Assembly (NCBI GenBank): GCA_038380795.1
Contig: CM076261.1
Span: 92,526,418 to 92,590,417 of the forward strand
From: Pyrocephalus nanus
Taxonomy: Eukaryota; Chordata; Aves; Passeriformes; Tyrannidae
DNA: 64,000 bases
Direction: 5' to 3'
The stretch's first letter is position 1, and the number at the start of each line of letters is the position of its first letter. The position numbers and the translations under genes are program-made. Of this stretch, positions 1 through 12,100 are shown piece after piece. The notes under the pieces are model-generated. The model was given only the letters and a program-made list of their open reading frames with translations. It had not been told where the DNA came from and did no database searches.

Positions 1-2566
1 TGTAGACAATGTGTAGGCAACTCCTTCAGAAAGATGACAATTAAAAGACAGTTACTTAGAGAACACTCAAATTCCCATTATTTTCTTCTTTTCCTGCAAC
101 CAACAGGCAAATTTAGAAATTTAAAACCTGAAGGGAATTAGGAAAAAATGGTACATGCATAAATAAAATAGGCAGTGTGGTGATGCTCCCTTTTTTAGTA
201 AACGCCTTTAAAATAAATAAATGCCTTTAAAATGCACCATTATAATTTTTCTACAGTTTTGTCGGCATCATAATGGAAATAAATCTTCTTCTCAGGGGAT
301 CTGAATGTCACAAGGAAAGTAGGCATCGGCCTGACTTAAGGAGAAATAAACACAAGATGGCTCAGCAGGGAAAAAAGGCAAGAACCTTGATGTAAGAAAG
401 GTGATGGACACTGCTTAAAAACCTAGAAGCAAAGGGACAATGACAAAATCAAAGGATATGTAGAACAGTCTGCTTAAAACTACAAGACGAGAAAAACTTT
501 TGAAAGCCAAGAGAATATCATTTAAATGGCAGTAAAATGAAAATGAGGAATATCAGAGGCAGACCTAAAGCCTTCATCTGATGATTCGAGCTGAGATTGT
601 CTTTTAGGTTCAAATTCACTGTAAAAGAATTCCAATAAGAGTTTAAGAGTTAAAGGAGAAATATCTCCATCTAGTAACACAGCAAACCTATTTCTAAACA
701 CAAAAATCGTATTTTTGTTCAATACATCCAGTACCAGTTCTTTTTATAAGAAAAAGGTCAACTTACAACATAGATAAGGAAAAGACTTTCTGAAGTATAT
801 TTTATCCATTACTACAACAATTGTGAGCAAAGTTTCCAACTTGAGCAGTTACTTGTTTCAACACTTTTCATCATACAATTTCAGAGTTCATTTTATCAGT
901 AGCCTTCAAAAAGAGAACATTAAATTTCAGTGGAACCACTAAAAATCATATATTAAAAGACTCGAGGAAGAGGTACTCAGGAACACCAGACAAGGCAAAG
1001 ACTCTTCAAAGACTTCAAAAGCATCTAAAATTCTATGATAAAATTGGTGATTTCAAAAATTTTTATACTACAAAGAGATTTTAAACCACAAGCCTTAAAA
1101 GTTGCATGCATATATTTGACGGCAGAAGGTTACATGACTTGCCAGCTCTCGTGGGTTTTTACTCACAAAGTCAAAATAGCCATTTATGAAGACACTGTTT
1201 GGAAGGATTGATACCTTACAGCCATGTGCTAACAAAAAGGGAGTGTCTTATATGTGATTATCAAAGTTAATGAGCTAAAACAAAAATAAAATTAAAAAAA
1301 AAATAGGCTGTCAAATCACCTCCAGCTGCAGGTTTCTTTTAACTGCATATTTTGATGATAAGGACCAAGCAAGTTCTTAGTTACAAGGGTGAAGAAAAGC
1401 CCTGATGCTGAAGAGATTGATCAACTGATTGATTGATTGATTGATTGATTGGAGTTTATGCTGTTCAAAAAGACATGTTTCATAAGTAAAGTCTGTGCTA
1501 CTTGAAAAGTGCTGGAGGTGCAAATTCTCCATTTTGAAACAACCACAAAGAGGCACATTTCAGAAGTCGAATCTTATCTCAAGAGAGACAGTGCACACAG
1601 ACATTTTAAACATTTATGGAGAGAGCAGAAATCTCCACAGCAACCAAATTGTGCCTATTTATGAAAAAAAACTCAAAATCCCAAACATTATTTGAAAAGT
1701 ACTCTAGTTTTCCGAACAATCAAGCTGTACCTTGCAGTCACTTTGGAGTCAATATTTATATGTCACTTCTGAATTTCATAAACCACATTTTCAGAAAAAA
1801 AAAACAGTATAAGACTGTAATAGTTTTAAATGTCAATTAAGAAAAATACTAAAGATATCTTATTCCCTAAATCCAGGAAACCCCCATTACATAAGCTGAT
1901 GGCTTGGGCATCTTAACACGTGACATCAAAGGTGAAATCCTTGTTGTCACCCAAAAATCAAGTTCTTACCATCTACAGTAAAACCAGAATTTCATCTCTG
2001 AGAAGCTGAAACCACACCATGGGATGGGTGAGATGTTCCATTCCATGGAAATATTCAGCACCTGATGAAGCTCTTAGAAATATAACATTCAAATGGAAAC
2101 TGAAATGGTTTCAAGAAAATGATTCTTGGTTTTTACTCGTATGAAGGATGGTGGACTGAAGGCTCAGCATAGTTAGTTCCTGATTTTGCAAAGATAAAAA
2201 GGAGCAGCAAAGATACTTTTCACCACAGCTACAGTCAACCATCTCCCAGGAGCACAAATATTCAGTAATTAAGAGGGTCTAATCAGCTCCCAGGACCCAC
2301 CTCACCAGTTCATTTTCTTAAGACTGCCAATAAATATGCCAATTACAGCTAAATATAACAGAGCAAGATATGCTCTTGTGAAGTACAAAGAAGGATCACG
2401 TTCCATTTCCAACTGGTCATCAAATAGCTAATAAACTGTAATGGGCTTTCATTGCTTTGATTTTGAATACAAAAGAGTAAACTGCATAAAAAAAGCCTTC
2501 AAAGCAGTTGTACCACAACTCAGCCAGCTCTGCCAAGTCTGGAAATGTGATAAGTACATTACTTAT
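1..2566. other. Unique AT-rich noncoding sequence
   Basis: No gene, RNA gene or recognisable transposon is seen here. The sequence is AT-rich with short A runs and one GATT microsatellite, listed separately. A 66-codon minus-strand reading frame at 522-722 has no family I recognise and no flanking gene structure. The stretch at 2300-2350, with several TAAT and AAATAT words, could be regulatory, but nothing decides it. Confidence 0.6.
1427..1450. repeat. (GATT)6 microsatellite
   Basis: Six perfect tandem copies of the tetranucleotide GATT, preceded by an imperfect related unit (GATCAACT). It is a simple repeat, likely length-polymorphic, with no coding role visible. Confidence 0.9.
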
Positions 2567-2668
2567 TCATAGAGTCACAGAATCATGAAGGTTGGAAAAG
2601 AACCCTAAGATCAACTATTAACAGAACACTGCCAGATCCACCACCAAACCATGTCCCTAAACACCACA
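2567..2668 (-). mobile_element. CR1 LINE 3'-end fragment (old)
   Basis: Read on the plus strand it opens with AGAGTCACAGAATCAT, then GGTTGGAAAAGAACC, then a CCAAACCATGTCCCTAA block. These are the landmarks of the reverse-complemented 3' end of avian CR1 retrotransposons, so the element lies on the minus strand. About 100 bp remain, all 3' UTR and tail, with no reverse transcriptase. Several mismatches to the usual form suggest an old copy. The far end is approximate. Confidence 0.85.
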
Positions 2669-5600
2669 AAGTGAATAATAGTGTAAAAAAATGTATGCTA
2701 AATTTCCAAACTTTCCCTCAAAATATCAATAGCAGAGTTGATAACCCACACCATCCTAAAATGAAACTGAAAATTGAAATGAGATGATAACCACAGCATT
2801 TCACTTCTTCTCCTTTAATCAGCCTGGTCTGCTCTGAAAAATAATTTAAAAAAAATAAACCCCCCACGTTTTACCTGCTCCACTGATTGCCAAAAGTAAT
2901 CCATCTTTACACACTGAGTAATTAAATATTGAATATAAAAGGCACTGACACTATTAGAGCTTCCTCCCCCCGGCTGAGTAGCTGCACAAGTAATGTGCAG
3001 AGCCTGCAATTTTGTTTTTACTCAAGGAAGTCATATACCCCTCAAGGCTGCCACAGCACAGCTGCTGATTTTGAACACCTCTCCTACATCTGGATCAGTA
3101 AACTCCAAATGGGGATGAATAAACAAGGTAGGTGGTGGATTTTAAAAGGCAAGTGAAACAAAAATAGAAGGATCTTTTTATAGTAAGAAAAGCCTGGGGG
3201 AGATCTCACCACCTCTTTTCCCTGCTGAAAAATGCTATTTGCTTTTTAATTAAAGCTTTTTCAGTCTCTTTCTGCGGCCCAATTTTCTCTGAGCACCAGC
3301 ACGTCTGTGGAGATGAAAAATGCACAGAGTAATGAATTTTAGATTTGGAAGAAGTCAGCTCTAGAAATAAAAAAAGGCTTCCACACGTAGCCAAGATTTG
3401 AAGGTGAAGTGATTTAATGGCTGACTCGACTCATTATAATTATCATTATTCATGTTGTGGTGCCACCCAGAGGCTTTGTGTTAGGTACCATACTAATAAT
3501 GTAATTTCAACCATAAATCTGTTTGCAAAACTATGCAAGGATTTTAAGAGACCAGGCAGACTTTAAGTAAGAGTAAGGGCATGGCAAGAAGATGGGGAAT
3601 GAAGCTTCAGCAGAGATCTACCAACACATTATCCGGTATTAATTGGGTTGTTTAAACAGCAAAGTAAACACTTCTAGGGAAAATAACAAATAACCTGGTG
3701 TAGGTCACTGTCCCAGGGAGCAAGGGAGAGAGGGCACCAAGAGTGACACACCCCTCAAATATTGCAGCAAGGCACCCACAACAGCGTGGGATGTACTCTC
3801 CTCTTCCCCTGTGTTGTGTACCTGAACACATAATCAGGAACAGCAGGGAAAGAAGGAAATGCAAAGGACACCAGCAAGTTGAAAGGCAAAGGATGAGTAT
3901 TTAGGAGCAAGAGATAAAAAAAAAAAAAAACACAGAAGGAATGATGAACTTGGAGCAAGGGAGGTTGCTGTGCAGCAAATATGAAAGGCTTGTATCAAAC
4001 TGCCAGTCAACAATGTGGAAAGTTCATAATGAGTCAAAACGGAAGATGAGTGATAACTCTGGTGTAACGGAATGGCGAAATGCAATTTGGTGCTTCCAGG
4101 GAAAATCTTCTTCAGGCTCTTAATTTTAGATTATTCCCTGCTATGTTAGAGTTTTTTCGTAGAGAATTTAGCAAAACTCTTTGCTGACAGCTGCCAATAA
4201 CCTTTCTTATCCAGGAAAACCCACTCTTTATATAACTCCCTAAATTAATAATTAAAAATGTACAAATTCTGATTAGACATACCCAAACAAGATCCCTGCA
4301 TCAGAGTAGTAGGAGGGGGCACAGCTTACACATGTGTAAAGAGGAGGGAGAAGTGTCAGATTATTGTCAGAAAGAAGTGTTTCTTATGACATCTCAAATT
4401 CTGCAGGGCACATCCTTCACTCTGCCAATCACAGAACTCACATAAACTTCTCATCAAAATTTAGCTGCAACACAACTGATATGAAACCCAGTTTTTTTAA
4501 ATTGAGAAATCTGACCCTAATTGCAACCAAAAAAAGAAATAAAAAACAAGCCTCTAACTTTCTATGATGCTGTGGCTCTGCCCTGGGAGCTCTGCATGGT
4601 TCATGTTTAGTAGTGATCCTCAAACTCTTTTCAAAGGATATTCACATCTGGGATGATAACAAGTGTTAAGTTGTTTTAACTTATGTGCTTATCAGATCCA
4701 ACTAAAGGAAACAGTAATAACACCAAAATAATTCTAATTATCACACCAAAAAACAGGCTCTTTTTGCAAGTACTTTGGGGCTCAGCTGTGGGACTGTAAA
4801 GCAAAATATTCTATATTTGCCATGAGAACCTAAACTCAGCAGTATTTATATTTTATATAATGTATATTTTCTGCTTCATTTGCTTTGAATTTATCACTGC
4901 TCACCTTTCTTAAGATTTTTTTCAGTCCATGTTTGTGCAATCAGAAGGTTATCAAGTACCAGAAACCTTTAAGAGAACATTTAACCAGCCCATCCTCTAT
5001 GTTCACTCAAGACACCCATCCACTTGTTCTCAAAGGCACAGAGCTACCAGTTAAATAAAACATAACTGCAGCCAGCAATTCCCAGTCAGCCCTGTAAGGA
5101 TACAGGGTCAGGTGTTTCATCCTTGTAAATGAAAGGCTGGAAACGGCACAGCAAATATCTAAAAGCCTAACAACAGGATGTTTTCATTACACTTCATATC
5201 AATAACAGTTGTCAAAATGAAAAGAACCGAATTCAAGCTTCATTTGCTTCCTACAACCCATTAGTAAATGTGTAAGTTTCTGTTTTGATGGGCGAGGGAA
5301 GCCTTTATAGTCTCATAAACACAAAAATAAAGAGCTAATTTATCCACTCATCAGCAATGGAGGATATGGCTTGATAAGTTTATATGCCTGAACACACACC
5401 CACCAATTAAAATGGTGAGGATGGATGATCACATAGATTTCTGGTGCACCACGTTCAGCAACCCCGAGAGGCTGTCACAAAAATCAGAAGATCTTGACCC
5501 TGGAGAAGACATCTGCTCCATCTCCTTTTCCCACAAGAGCATCCTGCTACACCTCATAATTTGTGAGACATTTCTGTCTGGTTGGATCTCAGAGGCTTCC

Positions 5601-6089
5601 ACGGTGAAGCCACCACAGCCTCCCAAGACAAACCTTTCCATAACTTTGTTTTCGTTGGTTTTTTTTTTCAGATAGAGTACATAAAACTCTTTCCCTAGAA
5701 CTTTACTTCAAGATTGTTTTAACCAGAAAAAACAAACAATCTGTTATTTTTGCCCTTCTTTTTTACAACAGGGGTGTTGTGGTTATCAACACTGTTTTCA
5801 TCACAAATAAAAACCACAGCACCACACAAGCCGCTAAGAAGAAAATTAAATTATCCCACCCAAAATCAGTACAAGAAATAACATATTAGAGGGCTGTTAT
5901 GTACCTCCTGATCTTCTGTCAAGTTAAAAATCACCAGAGTCTCTCATTCTCCTCTCAGACCATGCTGTGCAGATGTCTAAACATAACCATGCCTATAGTC
6001 TGCATTCTCTGTGGTCTGTACCCTATTGGAGAGTCACAAGAGAATCAACAAAGTGCTCCCACCTAAAGTCAGCAGTTTGTCCTCATTCC
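2669..6089. other. Unique noncoding sequence
   Basis: No supported gene. It contains an A15 run at 3916-3930 and several overlapping short reading frames (60-87 codons) around 3.65-4.1 and 5.4-5.7 kb, with no recognisable domains and often open on both strands, which argues for chance. No CR1 tail or LTR signature was seen. Confidence 0.55.
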
Positions 6090-6400
6090 TATAAGAATTC
6101 TGATATTTTTCAGTCCAGTTCTCCAAGTTTCCCTCCCAGCTTCCTTACACCTGCAAATCTAATAACAATGTGTTATTTCACACGTTCACCACGTCCTTCC
6201 AGCCTCACAAAGAACCATTCCCGGCTTTTCCAAAGGTGGTTTTCCAAGGAGTTCTGCATTTGTCGTACAGAAAAGTAATCTAAATCATGTGTCTTCAGCT
6301 TAAAGTGCTAGGAGAAAGAATGTCAAAAACCTTACTAAACTCCCCAAAATACATCATCTATTGGTTCTTCTCTCTCCTTACGGATCATCACTTCCTCCTG
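6090..6400 (-). mobile_element. Possible very old CR1/L3-like LINE remnant
   Basis: Two pieces recall the reverse-transcriptase region of CR1-type LINEs read from the antisense strand. A CAGCTTCC...CCTGCAAAT segment lies near 6138-6157, and about 130 bp later comes AAATCATGTGTCTTCAGC...AATGTCAAAAACCTTAC, with the two in the order expected for a minus-strand element. Divergence is high, no open frame survives, and the edges are guesses. It could also be unrelated unique sequence. Confidence 0.35.
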
Positions 6401-9059
6401 GAAAACCAGAGCTTCCTTTTCAATGACTTCCTACTCACTGAACTTTATTCTCTTGCTTGAGGGTATTAATGCCTTTGATTAGTCTTTTTTTAGTTCAAAA
6501 GGATACCAACAGTTTTACTCTGTATAATAGTTCCAAGGGATGAGATGGACATACCAATGCATCAAAACCTGCATTACCCTCAGTCAGGTGAGCAGCACAC
6601 ATACAAAATTCACTAGACGAGCCAAACAACTGCACCCAGAAAATTTGGCTTTTTGGAAGAGCAGAAAAATGACACACATCATATTCTTTACAACCCAATC
6701 ATGGGAAATAGGTTGATAACCACTTTAAAGTGTGAGTGCAGTGCTCATTCTTGGTGGACTTCTGGTTTATGCCTCCTTTTGTGCAGAGCTTTGTGGTTGT
6801 GCCACATGAGACCACTTCCAAAAGACAGTAACAAATGGCTCTGTAGGAACACTGGTGTTTTTGTGAGTCAAGGTTTCTTGTCTGCCAATGACTGTAGATT
6901 AAACCGGCTGACTGTGCAATTAGCAGCCCTCTTTTTCAATTATGTACCCTCACAAAAATCTCAAGTCAATTTGGGTGTCATAAAAAATGAAAAGGATACA
7001 CCATACCTAAACAAAGCATTATATAAAAATATATGAGATTTATATTTCTAAACTAACAACAGCAAAAGACAGGTACCTTACCCGAAAGCAAATATGCACC
7101 AGAACAGCTGCTAGGTATACTTGAATTATTATTTCTTTTTAATGTCATATTTTAATCAGATTCTTAGGAGAGTAACAAATGCCTTTTATCTGGGTGGTTT
7201 GAAACAGAAAATCAAAGAAAACGAGAAGCAGGAGTGTAGCAAACAGGTAGACGTATCCTAGTTCAAAAACTGGGATTCCCTAGGTGAGAGCAGCTCTACA
7301 TTCACTGTAGGGAAAAATTAGCATAAGAATATTAAGGAGAAATGGGGAATGTTATTGCAGAATTACCTAAGAACTTGCTGTACACACACCCCCTCTGTGA
7401 GCAGAGCTTTATAGAAGTGCAGGGATTTTAGAAAGCACAGAGATTTTAGAAAATGCAGACTCCTTCCTGAGATGGAAATTCAAATGAAAGTGAGAAGAAA
7501 AATATTTTGTCCTGCTTTTTGTGAAATGGAATTCACACTTCTAAGAGCTGAGCAAACAGGAATTTTTATACTTTCACATCACAAGCACGGGTCTCCTTTA
7601 ACACAGCTCACCCAGTGGAATTCTCAAGCCCAAAAGGAAAAAAAAAACTTCAGGGATTTGTCAGTGAACAATAAGCGAGGTGCTGGGAAAGTGTATCTTC
7701 AAGACAAGAGTTTCTGATGGAAGGCTGTTCAACACCACACTTCCCACTGCATGGGGAGGACAGAGGAAGTCTGTGAAAAGCAGGGAATAGTGGTCCCCAG
7801 CTGTGTCTTTTCCATGCTTATTCCAGAGTGCCAAAGAGCACAGGAGTAGCTCTCAACATCTTCACCTTACAACAGGAAAAATTCACAAATATTCAAGTAA
7901 AATTTCAAGAAGATCACCTATTTCACTGTAATCACAACAGAATGCCAAACACACCATGCAGAATCTCAGGAGTTAAAACTTCATCAGGGAAACCTGACAG
8001 GTTTGATACAAAATTCAGGGGTCAACCCTAATGGTCTATCTTTAGACATCTTTCTGCTCCCTCCACACAAAGCAAAAATTGCAGCAAAATAGAAGTAGCA
8101 ACAGTTTAACTGCAAGACCATTAAACCTTTAGAAACAATCCTTCCTTGGGTTAGCAAGAAAGAAATCATTTTATTACTCAGTACTTGCTTAGGACAACTT
8201 GTGATTGAGATTTAATTCTCATATGTGATTATTAATCTCATCAAGATGGTTGGGAAGAAAGACTTTATTGATAAACAATAGCATTTTTCATCAAATCTTT
8301 TGTGGTGAAAGAAAGCAGACCCAAAGAAAATAAATGACATCCCATCTGGTTTAAAGCATACGGTTATTATCCTTCTGTAACAAATCTTGTTCAAATCCAA
8401 AAAATTATACACTTCAGTACTCCTCCCTGTGCTATAAAAATTAGTTCCAGGGGAAAATCAACTGACAAAAAGCAATTTTATAACAGTGTGACATTTATAA
8501 AAAATTAATGTTCTGCTAATTGATTCGTTGGGGGGGAAAACATGGAGCAATCCAGCTAAGTTTGAGTTTGATGGAAATGCTTACAGAGAAAAAAAAGGTA
8601 AAAATCTCTATTTATCTGGCTTAGATTTGCTCAAGTGTATCAGGTTTCATAATTAAACAAGGTTTAGTCAATCAAACCATCTCCAAAACAACTTGTCCCT
8701 TTCTAATAACTTTTTTTAAAATACTTTTTTATTATTTCAACCAGATTTGACAAAATTAGTAGAGTTAAGACTGTAATATTCTAAAGAGCTTCTTGAAAAA
8801 TTAATGTTGCAGAGCAGAGAAAGCTCACCAATTCTCATACTAAGCTAAATGGAAGAAGAAGCTACTACATCCAACATTTTAGTTTTCAAGTACCCCTCTC
8901 CATCCCTACCAAGGAAAAAAAGAAATCAAGCTCCCTACATCTCCAAAATGTCACCTTCCATCCTCGGTCAAATCTAGTTGACATCTCAAAAAACCAGACG
9001 TATCATTGGCCTCTTTCCTTGCTCATTTAAAAGCTTAAAATTAGCTAAATCTTCCTCTG
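6401..9059. other. Unique AT-rich noncoding sequence
   Basis: No gene supported. A 127-codon plus-strand frame at 6653-7036 matches no family I know. The part at roughly 8500-8780 is AT-rich, has no repeat texture and is dense in TAAT/ATTA words, as many vertebrate developmental enhancers are. That is only an impression. Confidence 0.5.
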
Positions 9060-9102
9060 TTTTTTCTCTCTCCTTTTTTTCTTTTTTTTGGTCTTTTTTA
9101 AT
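9060..9102. repeat. T-rich/polypyrimidine low-complexity tract
   Basis: Long T runs broken by C and G, including a CTCTCTCC core. Low-complexity DNA with no feature attached. The next 300 bp (9120-9400) are GC-richer than the surroundings but show no gene structure. Confidence 0.8.
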
Positions 9103-12100
9103 TTAAGCTCATCCAGCTCCACAGCAGACCACGTTGCCTTTCTTATCACAGATCGTGAATGAACGACAAAAATGTGCACCATGGAGATGTGGGGTCAGAG
9201 TCTGCAGCAGACAGGAGAAGGGTGACACTCAGGGAGAGATCTGGCAAGGCTGCAGGAGGTTCCAGGCAGGGAAAAATTCATCCCCAAGCTTCTTCTGTTC
9301 TCCTCCCCTTCTCTTCATGCCCGATTAAGGAGAAAGCACGAAGCATCTCTCAGATCCCCACCAGAACAGTCAATCTGGATGAGTAATAGCAAGTCATGAA
9401 CTTGGGAGGGAAAAAACTGGCCTAAAAATGTTGGCTTATGTTTGTGTCTACTGAATTTTAATAAAATATATACTGCATTTTTGGCATGTTAAGTGTATTT
9501 TGATTTAAAAAAAAACCCTTTCTTTTCCATACTTTAATTTTAATTTAAAAATACTTTCAATTCCATGCTTTAAATACAACTTTTAATTCGGCTCCCACCA
9601 GCTATGTCTAATGGTAAGAGGTTTGCTCTCCACAGTTCCCAAGAGTCCTGCACCTCTTACTGACAAGACCAGCAGCTGAACTAAATCTGCAGCTTTGTCC
9701 CACTTCACACCTGCATTTCTTCCCAAAATCACACCCACCACAATTCTGCTCCCACATGATCTTACAACATGGGCCTGAGGGTACACCTCAGCACCACTTG
9801 TGCAGAGCACTCTGGCATATTGTTAGATAAACAAAGATAACTTTACATTAATTAAAAAAAAAAAAAAAAAAGCTGTTATGGGGGGGTTGTTTGGTTTTCT
9901 GAAGTGGCTGAGCCTGAAATGGGAGATATCAGAGTTGGTTCAGGTCTGACGCTGTTTGAAAGTTCACAGCAACTTTTGTGTTCAGTTTAATTCTTTCACT
10001 CAGGTCTCAAATGAAAAAGAAAAATAGTATTTTTAAAGAATAAAGGAAAAAATCTCTTCCTGTGTCATTTAAAAAAAAAATCAACATATCGGCATCACAG
10101 AAAGTAATTTTCTAAATCTATGTTGAAGCTTCCACTTTATAATCAAGAGAAAAACTAGAGACAAGATATGGGACTTGAAACTTTTCCTCTGCTTTCAGCA
10201 GCAGAAATTAGCTGTGCTGAAATTAGCACTAACTAGATACCTTCTGTTATCAGTGATACAGCTTGTCTAGTCATTTGGGGGGCTTTTTTTGAAGTATTTA
10301 TTATCAATGCACATTTTACTGCAACTATACCTCCCTTTTTAATTTTTTAAAGACCTAATTTGCACTTAATTTGCCATTTCATTATGACAAAATCCCATTT
10401 ACTGCCATGAACTATGATAAATAGTTCAAACTAAATGCACTAAGATAAGTTATTTTAATAAATAAATGCATTTTGAACAATTTTTGAAGCAGTCCTAAAG
10501 AAAATGCTCCAACTACTCATTACAACAGCAGCCTACAATAAGCAGGCACATTTTTCTGAAAGCACAGCTCCAGAGTGAGGTCATGCTTGCCAATATTCTG
10601 CTGAAATCTGAGAAAGAAACCTTACAGAACTTCGGATTGATAACTTCCCTTCCACGGTGATTGATGCTGACCTTTCTGCCAAGGTATGAGATGCCATTTG
10701 CAGACCAGAGATTTCTTCCCTCAACAACCAGCAGCAAGCTGATGATAATATTTTCATGTGCACTAAACACAAAGTACCATCCACAGCATCCCGTTATATT
10801 TCACATTTCTCGTTCCAAACTGTTTTTCCACCTTATGACATATTCTCAAGTCAATATTTTCTGGTTTTCCCTTTTTTTCCCCCCTTTCCCCAGGAGGAAT
10901 TCATGATGCTAATGAACACTTGGGAAATAAAAAACACATATTAAGTGTTCTCTCATCCCACCAATAAATGACAGCTTCAAGTCACTGCTTCAGCATCCTG
11001 GAAATCACTGAGGGATTATTCCACCTGAGACTATGTGGGTATATTACAAACTATTAAGCTTCATGCAACACACATAAATAGACCGTCAGATTTAAACATT
11101 ACAGAACATCAACTTTATCTTCTTTCTGCCTACACGAGCCGGTTGACCCAGGATATCTGATGACTTCCAAATCTGCAGAGCAAACAAGTGCACTCAGTTC
11201 AGGAGCTGAGATTACCAAATTACCTGAAAAATTCACAGAACTTTGTGTTTCCCCAGAAAAAAATTGTATCACCACAGAAAAGCATCCACCAGCACTGTTT
11301 GACTGTAAAAGGTCATCTCCTGAAATTTTTCATAATTAAAAATAATGTAACAAATTCCCACTTCAGAAAACAAGCTGAAATTATACTCTCTCCTTCTTGG
11401 TCTTATGGAAGCTGATTTTCCAATAAGAAAGTAAATATTATTTTCCCTAAGCCACATCACCCTTCACACAAATGACACAATTTGCAACAGGTCTGCATGG
11501 CTGGAGCACTGCAACAAAACTCCTCTGAGCCTTTTCTGGATATCTGGGTTTTATTAGAAGTGTTAAGAACTGCCTGTACTGCTTCATCACGAAAACAGGA
11601 TTTCTTTATCTTGTCCCTTTCTGACAACTCAGGATGCAAAGAGCACAGTGTATTCTGCAATAATCCCTTTTCCTGTGCTATGCAAACCAGCCAGGGCACA
11701 TGCAGATCCACTGCCTTCCCTCTCACACCCCACACTGGTAAATGGAGATTTTTTTTTTTTCCTGCAATTTTTAAAACTGTGGTTGTATTTGGCATTTGCC
11801 TCCAAACCAGGGGCCCTCACAGCCACCTTCTTCCATCTCACCTCGTCACAAAGCCCCCAAGTGAAGGAGTTGATGTGTAGCTTGGGGAAAACTGAATTAA
11901 TGTGCACAAGAACCACCTGCTTTTTGTTTCCAAATCTCTCTGCTTAATAAGAGCCCATGGCAACATTGCTTAACTTCAAACTATCCATTTCCTTTGCTAC
12001 CAAAATCCTCAGTAAAATACATCAGTGGTCTGAAACCAATGAATAAAAAACATTTCTATTATTAATGTATATCTCATCCATTTCTATTGCCATCAACATC

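Noticed and set aside
11482..11880. 132-codon plus-strand frame, also open on the minus strand
   Set aside because: Interrupted by a poly-T derived run of Phe and open in several frames; no domain.
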